Shown piece after piece: positions 1 through 6,317 of a stretch of 34,366 nt of DNA. Source of the stretch: JBFIHF01 sp964411125 (lineage in GTDB: Bacteria > Myxococcota_A > Bradymonadia > Bradymonadales > Bradymonadaceae); assembly GCA_964411125.1 (NCBI GenBank), contig CAYPJU010000075.1, positions 1-34,366 on the forward strand, in the 5' to 3' direction. Every line of letters starts with the position of its first letter. The first letter of the stretch is position 1. Under the pieces are notes generated by a model that saw only the letters and a list, made by a program, of their open reading frames with translations, was not told the DNA's origin and did no database searches. Position numbers and translations under genes: made by a program.

Positions 1-128
1 TCGGGGTCCAGGGGAGAATCCCCTGGTGGGTTTGGGCGAAGCCCAACGGCCCCCTCATCGCGACAGCCTCGACGAGGCTGAACACCGTGGGGCTTTGCCC
101 CACACCCCACCAAGGATTGCATCCTTGG
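1..128. repeat. Array of five consecutive perfect hairpins
   Basis: Five perfect inverted repeats follow one another: 8-26 (7-bp stem, 5-nt loop), 32-46 (6-bp stem, loop gaa), 64-80 (7-bp, loop gac), 87-103 (7-bp, loop ttt) and 110-128 (8-bp, loop tgc). The stem sequences all differ, so this is not a tandem repeat of one unit. None is followed by a T run, so it is not a classical terminator. The array lies just upstream of the DUF2254-like gene and may belong to a gene left of the window. Function unknown. Confidence 0.75.
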
Positions 129-229
129 AACCGCGAGTTTTCTCTCGGTCGACGTCGGTCGTTCGAGCGGTCGACCCCGTGACCTGCTTGCCGGTTGCCT
201 CCCGCACCGGTTCGCGCGACACTCCGCCC

Positions 230-1780
230 ATGTCGGAACCGATTGAACAAGACCGCTCCATCGAGCCGAACGATTACCGTCTGGCGCTGGGGTTGCTGGG
301 GCTCGTCGTCGGTCTCGCGGTGGGTCTGCTGACGGTCGCCGTCGCGCTCGACGTCAGCGTCATGCAGGTGTCGTGGAGCGAGCTGTGGGCTGCGATTCGG
401 TCCGACGGCTTGTCGAACTCGATGGGCTCCCTCGCCGAAGTCCTCGCCGCGATCCTCGGGCTGTCGCTCACGGTCGTCGCGATCGTCGTGCAGCTCGCGA
501 GCGCGCGCTATCCGGCGAAGATCGTCGACCTCTTCATGTTCGACCGGGTCAACATCCTGGTGTTCGGGTTCATGGCAGCGTCGTGCATCTACGTCGTGCT
601 CGTGCCGCTTCTGGCCGTCGAAGAACCGCCGCCGATCGCCACGACGATCGGTCTGATCCTCGCCGTCGGGAACTTCGGGCTGCTGTTGCCGTACTTCGGG
701 CACGTCTTCGCGTTCCTGGAGCCGACTAACCTCATCACGAAGATCGAGGTACGGGCCGCGAAGGCGATCGACCGGGCGTCGACGGCGAGCGCGGGCTCGA
801 CGGCGCTTCGAACGTCGCAGTGGCAGGCGGCGACGTCGATCGAGCGGATCGCCGACAATTGCATGGCCGCGGTCTCGCAGTCGGACCGAAACCTCGCGCT
901 CCACTCCGTGCGGACGCTCGAGCAGGTCGTCGTGAACTACTTCGACGCCAAGCAGCGCCTCCCCGATGCGTGGGACGAGATCGACCACGACTACTTCGGG
1001 ACGCTCGCGGTCGAGTTCGTTCAGGAGATCGTCGAGAACGGCACGTGGTTCGAGGCTAAGGCGCTGATGGAGTACGAGCGGATCATCCGCCGCTCGCTGC
1101 ACGAGATGAGCGAGGTCGTCAGCCAGCTCGCCCTGTCGACGCGCGTCATCGGCGACGCCGCGGTGCGCCGCGGGGACGCAGACGCGGTCGATCTCGTCAT
1201 CCGGTTCTTCAACACGTACATCCGCCACGGCCTCAACGCGCGGAACGTCCGCGCCGTCTACAACATCCTGTACGAGTACCGGACGTTCGCCCGCGAGGTG
1301 TTCGCGTGGGATGCCGCGATGGGGCAACGCATCGTGGAGCATCTCGTCTACTACGGGCGCACGTCCAACGACCTCGGGATGCCTTTCGTCACGGTCACCT
1401 GTGCCCACGACGTCCGGGCGATCTGCGAGCACGTCTACGGCTACGAAGGAGTGCAGTTCGAGAAGCTTCTGGCGCTCTTCCTCACCTTGGACCAGCCGTC
1501 CGAGCGCAAGTCGGAGGAGGTCGCACTGATCGGTGTGCGCAAGGCGCAGTCGATCCTGGGCGCGTTCTTTCTGATGGAGGGGAGGGCGGACTACGCCGAC
1601 ATGATCCGCCACGACATGCGGCACGAGAACTCCCGCCGACTCGCCGCGATTCGCGACGAGGTGCTCGACATCAAAGAGCGGAAGTTCTGGGAGATCACCG
1701 ACCGCGGCCACAACTTCGACTACGTGGCGCCGGAGATGCGTCCCCACTTCACCGCGTTCTTCGAGCCGATGCTTTCGTAG
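230..1780 (+). CDS. DUF2254-like membrane protein
   Basis: A 516-residue protein with four predicted membrane segments at about residues 17-40, 68-90, 107-129 and 137-160, followed by a long, mostly helical soluble C-terminal part (about 350 residues). The stretch at residues 78-130, with VVQLASARYPAKIV and then DRVNILVFG, resembles the core of DUF2254 predicted membrane proteins, whose function is not known. The frame stays open further upstream, but that part runs into the hairpin array and has no natural N-terminus; ATG 230 (MSEPIEQD) comes just before the first membrane segment. There is no clear Shine-Dalgarno sequence. The gene stands alone. The family call rests on motif resemblance only. 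Confidence 0.7.
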   Translation: MSEPIEQDRSIEPNDYRLALGLLGLVVGLAVGLLTVAVALDVSVMQVSWSELWAAIRSDGLSNSMGSLAEVLAAILGLSLTVVAIVVQLASARYPAKIVDLFMFDRVNILVFGFMAASCIYVVLVPLLAVEEPPPIATTIGLILAVGNFGLLLPYFGHVFAFLEPTNLITKIEVRAAKAIDRASTASAGSTALRTSQWQAATSIERIADNCMAAVSQSDRNLALHSVRTLEQVVVNYFDAKQRLPDAWDEIDHDYFGTLAVEFVQEIVENGTWFEAKALMEYERIIRRSLHEMSEVVSQLALSTRVIGDAAVRRGDADAVDLVIRFFNTYIRHGLNARNVRAVYNILYEYRTFAREVFAWDAAMGQRIVEHLVYYGRTSNDLGMPFVTVTCAHDVRAICEHVYGYEGVQFEKLLALFLTLDQPSERKSEEVALIGVRKAQSILGAFFLMEGRADYADMIRHDMRHENSRRLAAIRDEVLDIKERKFWEITDRGHNFDYVAPEMRPHFTAFFEPMLS

Positions 1781-1799
1781 CGGCCGCGCCGCGGGACGC

Positions 1800-1831
1800 G
1801 ACCACGACCACGCCACGCCACGCCACGCCCC
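1800..1831. repeat. Short CACGC-type microsatellite
   Basis: Directly after the DUF2254-like gene is a run of imperfect 5-6-base repeats (CCACGA twice, then CGCCA-type units about three times). It leads straight into the left arm of the inverted repeat at 1832. No coding potential is evident. Confidence 0.5.
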
Positions 1832-1886
1832 GGCGCTTACGCGCCGGGCTACACCGCGCTTCGCGCGGACGCCGGCTCACGCCGGC
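1832..1886. repeat. Left arm of a 55-bp inverted repeat (three hairpins)
   Basis: This arm is the reverse complement of 1968-2022 with only two mismatches in 55 bp. It folds into three short hairpins: CGGCGC-ttac-GCGCCG (the first stem base lies at 1831), CCGCGC-ttc-GCGCGG and GCCGGC-tcac-GCCGGC. It lies between the convergent 3' ends of the DUF2254-like gene and the envelope operon. It looks like a REP/BIME-type palindromic element and may mark or stabilise transcript ends. Confidence 0.8.
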
Positions 1887-1967
1887 AATGTCGATGGAAG
1901 GCGCGTGTCGCCCACAATGAAATCTGAACCCGAACCGCCGGGGCTCCAGGGCGCCGCGCGGGAAGGT

Positions 1968-2022
1968 GCCGGCGTAAGCCGGCGTCCGCGCGAAGCGCGG
2001 CGTAGCCCGGCGCGTAAGCGCC
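1968..2022. repeat. Right arm of a 55-bp inverted repeat (three hairpins)
   Basis: Near-perfect inverted partner of 1832-1886, separated from it by 81 bp. Part of this arm (about 1986-2022) is also found in near-identical form at 27357-27397 downstream of recA: two hairpins joined by a short CGTAG linker. That makes it a dispersed element rather than a local palindrome. The spacer between the arms has no recognisable gene. Confidence 0.8.
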
Positions 2023-2035
2023 GTGGCGCGCGGCG

Positions 2036-3127
2036 CTACTCGCTGTCTTCGGACGCTGCGGCGGCTTCTTCGGCGCGGCTCGAGAGCGTGGGCCCGGGCC
2101 AGTCGAAGCCGTACGTGAACAGGACCGTGCTCTCCTCGACTTCGAAGGCGACGCGCGGCCAGTAGTCCTTCTTGAGCTCGTCGAAGAAGTCGAGGTAGCG
2201 GTTGGCGTTGATCTTTCGGGCGTCGGTCACCGCGTTGACGATGTTGCCGCTGTAGAACCCGGCGAGGAAGACGGCGCTGATGACGCCGAGCGGGATGCTC
2301 TTCGCGCGGGTGAACGACAAGTAGGTCGCCGTGGCGAAGGCGCCGTTCACCAGAAAGCTGACGAGGCCGTCGATGGGGCGTCCGTTGTAGACCTGCCCGA
2401 GGCCCGGGACGATGCCGGAGAGCGTGCCCGCGAGCCACGGCTTCTTCAGCGGAATGTCGTGGAACGCCTCGTTGGCGGCGAGCAGCCCTTCGGCCTTCTT
2501 CACCAGCCGCTCGTCGGACAGCATTTGGATCCGCTCGGGGGTGACATACTCGGAGCGCAGGACGACGTCGGTGTAGAGGACCTGGTAGTCGATCAGTTCG
2601 CGGGTGGCAGGCTCCATCGGAGTCTGAGCCAGCGCCGCGAGGCGCTGCCGGCACTGCGCATAGAACGACAGCGGCAGGCATGTCTCCTGGAGCGCCATCA
2701 AATAGGCGAAGGTGCGGTAGTAGTCGGTCTCGGCCGCTTGCGCCGCCTCTTCGAACGAGATGGTGGCGAGCTCGGGCTTTTCGTTCCGATGGTAGATCTG
2801 GCCGATCATCAGCGCGGCCAGGTACTTCGAGGACGGCGTTCCATCGAGGAACTGGTAGCGGCGTAGCGCGGTGATCGCGCGATAGTCGTCGTACTCGGCG
2901 TAGAACCTCAACCCGAGCTGGACCTCGAGGGCGGCCTGGTCTCGGACGACGGCGGCGAACCGTTCGTCTTCGGTCGGCGCCGGCACGTCGGACACCTGCG
3001 TCGAGTCGACCGCCGCTCGCAGCGCTTCGTCGACCGCCTGCCGGGCGTCGTGAGCAGTCGCCGCGTTGGCGCCGAGGAGGCCGCAGAGCAGCACGAGGAT
3101 GGAGATGGCAAACTTCGCCGGCATCAT
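2036..3127 (-). CDS. Exported helical protein with C-terminal membrane segments
   Basis: A 363-residue protein, last gene of the minus-strand envelope operon. The N-terminus (MMPAKFAISILVLLCGLLGANA) is a signal peptide. Residues about 30-235 are helical and TPR-like, with no named motif. A segment beginning GTLSGIVPGLGQVYNGR leads into two or three hydrophobic helices. The PGLGQ-x-Y-x-G-R motif recalls small membrane proteins of the TM2/DUF5683 kind, but I cannot assign a family. ATG 3127 overlaps the TGA of the YidD-like gene by 4 bp, which suggests translational coupling and a shared job in the envelope. The frame is open further upstream, but that part is out-of-frame shadow of the YidD-like gene. 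Function unknown. Confidence 0.8.
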   Translation of the reverse strand: MMPAKFAISILVLLCGLLGANAATAHDARQAVDEALRAAVDSTQVSDVPAPTEDERFAAVVRDQAALEVQLGLRFYAEYDDYRAITALRRYQFLDGTPSSKYLAALMIGQIYHRNEKPELATISFEEAAQAAETDYYRTFAYLMALQETCLPLSFYAQCRQRLAALAQTPMEPATRELIDYQVLYTDVVLRSEYVTPERIQMLSDERLVKKAEGLLAANEAFHDIPLKKPWLAGTLSGIVPGLGQVYNGRPIDGLVSFLVNGAFATATYLSFTRAKSIPLGVISAVFLAGFYSGNIVNAVTDARKINANRYLDFFDELKKDYWPRVAFEVEESTVLFTYGFDWPGPTLSSRAEEAAAASEDSE

Positions 3128-3759
3128 GGTTCCGGGGTTTTCAGGCGGCGAACGGCACGAAGATGCTGGACCCAGGCGTGGGCCTCGTCGTCGTACGACG
3201 AGAAGTCGTCCAGCTTCGGCTCGCGAAACACGAACGTGTAGTTCGCGACGGGGTCTTCCAGGTACGGCTGGATCTTCGTCGGGTAGAACTCTTCGGCCGA
3301 ATGGTTGCGATGGAGCCGGCCGAAGGTCGACGCGATGCCGAACAGACCGTGGTCCCGCACCGCCTGGATGCCGAAGGTCGAACAGCTCGGGTTGAAGCGG
3401 CAGGTGTTGCCGTCGACCCGGCTGAACGTCTCCTTGTAGAACCGGTAGTAGAGCCACGCCGCGGCGAGCGTCGGGCTCGACGCCGTCGTGTGGCCCCTCG
3501 CCTGCTCGCGCAGCTTCGTCATCGTCGGCTCGCGACGCTCGACGTTGGGACCCTCGAGGACCGGATAGAACCAGGTCGTCGACCAGGGGGCGAGCTCGGC
3601 GTCTTCGACGACCGCGTCCCGCTGCGTCTGGAACGTGTACATCCCGGGCGCGAACGACTCACCGTCGATGGCGGGGAGCTCGGTCGACGTCGCACACCCC
3701 GCGCCCAAGAGGGCGAGGAGGATGAAGGACCGGAGGCGATGGTGCACGTGCGACGTCAC
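3124..3759 (-). CDS. Lipoprotein with YidD-like domain
   Basis: A 211-residue predicted lipoprotein: a hydrophobic N-terminus followed by a lipobox ending at Cys22 (LLGAGC). Residues about 100-155 match the YidD membrane-protein-insertion-efficiency-factor signature: YYRFYKETFS, then CRFNPSCSTFG with Cys120 and Cys126, then AVRDHGLFGI. Classical YidD is a short cytoplasmic protein tied to the YidC/Sec insertion route. Here the domain is embedded in a longer exported protein, so it would act outside the inner membrane. It starts with GTG, overlapping the stop of the double-DsbA gene (GTGA), and its own stop overlaps the next start (ATGA). The domain call is good; the function in this location is inferred and unknown. 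Confidence 0.8.
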   Translation of the reverse strand: MTSHVHHRLRSFILLALLGAGCATSTELPAIDGESFAPGMYTFQTQRDAVVEDAELAPWSTTWFYPVLEGPNVERREPTMTKLREQARGHTTASSPTLAAAWLYYRFYKETFSRVDGNTCRFNPSCSTFGIQAVRDHGLFGIASTFGRLHRNHSAEEFYPTKIQPYLEDPVANYTFVFREPKLDDFSSYDDEAHAWVQHLRAVRRLKTPEP

Positions 3760-5216
3760 TCGGCGTCCTGATTGCGCTTCACCACGGCGCGGTAGAGTTC
3801 TTCACCTACGAATCCAGTCTCTTCGGAGACTTCCTTCGCGATGCGCGCCTGTTCTTCGACGAGCGCCGAGAACTCTTCGGCCGAGCGCACGCCCTGGACC
3901 GGGATGCCGTTGACGAAGAAGGTCGGCGTCCCGCTGACCCCCGACTCGAGCCCGAGCTTCTGATCCGCGACGACCCGAGCCTCGTTGCGTTCGTCCGCGA
4001 GCGCGGCCGTGACCTGTTTCGGGTCGAAGCCCGCTTCTTTTGCGCGTGCCTTCAACGTGTCGACGGTCAGGTCGTCCTGCCCAGCGAAGAGGAGGTCGTG
4101 ATACGCCCAGAACTTGCCTGCTTTCTGCGCCGCCATCGAAGCGATCGCAGCGGCCTCGGCGTCGGGGTGGTTCGGGAGCGGGAAGTGCCGGAACGCGAGC
4201 CGCGTCGTCGCCGAATGCTGGTTCATCACCTCGGCGATCGCGGTGTTCGCCTGCGCGCAGAACGGACACTGAAAGTCGGAGAACTCGACGATCGTCACGA
4301 GCGCCTCCTGCGCTTTGGCCCCTTTGACGGGGGCGTCGCCAATCGGAACGTAGACCGGGCCGAGCTCCGGCTCGGGGGCTTCGTCGGGCGCTTCGGCCTG
4401 CCGGCGCGGCGTCTGCTGGTACTGCGACGCGACGAGGCGCCAGTAGATGTCTTTCTGAGGCACCCCGGCCTCCTGCATTCGCGCCACCAGGGCCTTCTGC
4501 TGCTCGACGAGCGCCCGGAGGTCGCCGGTCGGGTAGAGCCCGACGACGCGCACCCCGTTTACGAACATCGTCGGCGTCCCGGAGACCCCGATCTGCGCCG
4601 CGAGGCCGAGGTCGCTCTCGATGGCTGCGATGTGGCTGTCGGAACCGAAGTCGTTCTTGAACTGCTCGAGGTCGAGACCGACCGCCCGCGCGTGCTCCAT
4701 CAAAGCCTCGCGATCGAGCGTCTCCTGGTTCGCGTATACGCGATCGACGTAGTCCCAGAACTTCCCCTGTTCGCGCGCCGCCAGAGCGCCGAGCGCGGCG
4801 GGGACCGCGTTGGGATGGAACGACAATGGCGTATGCTTGAAGACGATGCGCACGTCCCCTTCCGACCCTTCGATCAGCGCGTCGAGATTCTCGTGCATCT
4901 GCCGGCAGTAGGGGCACTCGAGGTCCGTGAACATCACGATGGTCACGGGAGCTTCGACGTTTCCGCGCACGGGGCTGTCGCCGATCGGTACCGGGGCGTA
5001 GGGGAGGTCTCCCTCGCTCATGTTGGCGGCAGCCATCAGCTCGGCGTTCGTCAGCGCGAGATCGGCCGCTTGAGGCGACGCGCAGTACGTGATGAGGCGC
5101 TGGACTTCGCCGGTCGCGCAGTCGCCCGGCGAGATCGTGTCGTCGACGGTCACGGCTCGAGACGAACCGCACGCCATCGCGAGCGAGAGCAATAACACCA
5201 GCAGCAGACGGGGCAT
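3756..5216 (-). CDS. Lipoprotein with two DsbA-like thioredoxin domains
   Basis: A 486-residue predicted lipoprotein (lipobox around Cys16, SLAMAC) with two DsbA/thioredoxin-fold domains in tandem. Domain 1 has the active-site motif CPYC at residues 101-104 and a cis-proline loop GVSGTPT near 210-216. Domain 2 has CPFC at 317-320 and a second GVSGTPT loop. Both halves open with a similar PIGD-PV-G stretch, so the protein probably arose by internal duplication. Both CxxC motifs are intact, so thiol oxidation, reduction or isomerisation of envelope proteins is likely. ATG 5216 has a GAGGA ribosome-binding site 6 nt upstream; the longer frame lacks a signal peptide. Second gene of the operon, 8 bp after the small membrane protein. 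Confidence 0.88.
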   Translation of the reverse strand: MPRLLLVLLLSLAMACGSSRAVTVDDTISPGDCATGEVQRLITYCASPQAADLALTNAELMAAANMSEGDLPYAPVPIGDSPVRGNVEAPVTIVMFTDLECPYCRQMHENLDALIEGSEGDVRIVFKHTPLSFHPNAVPAALGALAAREQGKFWDYVDRVYANQETLDREALMEHARAVGLDLEQFKNDFGSDSHIAAIESDLGLAAQIGVSGTPTMFVNGVRVVGLYPTGDLRALVEQQKALVARMQEAGVPQKDIYWRLVASQYQQTPRRQAEAPDEAPEPELGPVYVPIGDAPVKGAKAQEALVTIVEFSDFQCPFCAQANTAIAEVMNQHSATTRLAFRHFPLPNHPDAEAAAIASMAAQKAGKFWAYHDLLFAGQDDLTVDTLKARAKEAGFDPKQVTAALADERNEARVVADQKLGLESGVSGTPTFFVNGIPVQGVRSAEEFSALVEEQARIAKEVSEETGFVGEELYRAVVKRNQDAE

Positions 5217-5224
5217 GCAGTTCC

Positions 5225-5551
5225 TCAGTGGAGCAGTTCCGGGAGACCGAAGAGGATGAGGCCGGTCACGACGACGTACACCATTCGCGCCACCGACAGC
5301 CACAAGGTGGCTCGCGCGTGGCGTCGCTCGCCGTCCACCTCGTCCATCAGCGCTTCGGCGACGTCGTTGGGCACGCGTCGAGGCAGTAGCACGACTGCGC
5401 CGATCAGGAAGGCGAAGGGCACGTAGCGCAACGACGGGTTCTGGGTGAGCACCCAGGAGACGGAGAGAACGGCGGAAACGCAGAACGTCAGCGCGGATCC
5501 CACGACCCGCAGGAAGAACGTTCGCTTCGCCTTGTCAGCTTCTTCGGACAT
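5225..5551 (-). CDS. Small membrane protein, first gene of envelope operon
   Basis: A 108-residue protein with three hydrophobic segments (about residues 12-35, 43-60 and 83-104) and a charged loop between the second and third. No family recognised. ATG 5551 (MSEEADKAK) is preferred over an upstream in-frame start, because that one would run across the dyad at 5557-5571 and adds a low-complexity leader. The gene ends 8 bp before the double-DsbA lipoprotein and so heads a four-gene unit. It could be a membrane partner of the redox lipoprotein, but the sequence shows no cysteine pair in a typical DsbB or CcdA arrangement. Confidence 0.7.
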   Translation of the reverse strand: MSEEADKAKRTFFLRVVGSALTFCVSAVLSVSWVLTQNPSLRYVPFAFLIGAVVLLPRRVPNDVAEALMDEVDGERRHARATLWLSVARMVYVVVTGLILFGLPELLH

Positions 5552-5556
5552 CGGCC

Positions 5557-5571
5557 GTTGTGTACCACAAC
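5557..5571. promoter_or_regulatory. Perfect dyad before the envelope operon
   Basis: GTTGTG-tac-CACAAC is a perfect 6-3-6 palindrome centred about 13 nt upstream of the ATG of the first operon gene, in the gap shared with the divergent merR gene. The position fits an operator, or a hairpin in a short leader. Which protein would bind it is unknown. The merR repeats at 5645-5667 have a different sequence. Confidence 0.45.
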
Positions 5572-5643
5572 TCGCCGTCCCATAGGAACGGCCGAGGAGA
5601 GAGGTCGCGCTCATCGACCCGGATCACGGTCGATCGTGCTAAT

Positions 5644-5682
5644 CTGACAGTGTTATTTGACAGTGTTTGATAAAGGTGTCAC
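5644..5682 (+). promoter_or_regulatory. Promoter and repeat operator of merR-VIT/vWA
   Basis: Two direct copies of TGACAGTGTT lie at 5645-5654 and 5658-5667 (13-bp period), followed by TGTCA in inverted orientation at 5677-5681. A possible sigma-70 promoter is CTGACA (5644-5649) and TGATAA (5668-5673) with an 18-bp spacer, which would put the transcript start about 12 nt before the merR ATG at 5692. Long spacers and overlapping repeats are common at MerR-controlled promoters, so autoregulation is a reasonable inference. Confidence 0.5.
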
Positions 5683-5691
5683 AGTAAGCCC

Positions 5692-6303
5692 ATGGACAGC
5701 TCCGAACCGACATTGTGGACGATTGGTGAGCTCGCCGCTCAGGCGGCCGCCACCCTCTCTACGGTGGAGGTGGACCAGTCGAGTGGGCGGGTCTCCGAAG
5801 TGCCGAGCACGCGGACGATCCGCTACTACTCGACGCATGGTTTGATCGATCGTCCCGCGGACCACCGCGGCCGAACGGCGCTCTACGGACGCCGACACCT
5901 CTTGCAGTTGGTGGCGATCAAGCAGTTGCAGGCCCGCGGAGTGCCGCTCACTGAGATTCAGTCCAGCCTCGCTGGCGTCGACGACGAAGAGCTGGCGAGG
6001 CTCGCCGCTGTCGACCAGGCCGCCGCCGGGTCGAAGGGGGGCGAGCCGCATCCGGCTGCTCCTCGGACGGAGCGCGAGAATTTCTGGGCTCGGTCGGCGC
6101 CCGCCGTGGAAAGGGGCGGAGGGACCGACGAAAAGCAGGCCGGGGCGGGGGCGAAGCCGGCCATACGGCTGGGGGACGGAGTGCTCCTCGTGATCGACGG
6201 AGCATCACGCGAGGTGTGGGACGACGATCTGGAGGCGATCGCAGTCGCCGCCGGGCCGTTGATGGAAGTGCTGAGACGTCGCCGAATCCTCGGCGACCAC
6301 TAA
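5692..6303 (+). CDS. MerR-family transcriptional regulator
   Basis: A 203-residue protein. The N-terminal MerR winged-helix domain reads WTIGELAAQA at residues 9-18 and RTIRYYSTHGLIDRP near 42-56, followed by a YGRRHL / LVAIKQLQARGVPL second half. An insertion of about 15 residues between the first helix and RYY is longer than in classical MerR proteins. The C-terminal 90 residues are low-complexity and then end in a helical segment; no metal-binding cysteine cluster is present, so a metal sensor of the MerR/CueR type is unlikely. The TAA stop is 14 bp before the VIT/vWA start, so the two genes form one operon. Confidence 0.88.
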   Translation: MDSSEPTLWTIGELAAQAAATLSTVEVDQSSGRVSEVPSTRTIRYYSTHGLIDRPADHRGRTALYGRRHLLQLVAIKQLQARGVPLTEIQSSLAGVDDEELARLAAVDQAAAGSKGGEPHPAAPRTERENFWARSAPAVERGGGTDEKQAGAGAKPAIRLGDGVLLVIDGASREVWDDDLEAIAVAAGPLMEVLRRRRILGDH

Positions 6304-6317
6304 CCGGAGGTTTACGT

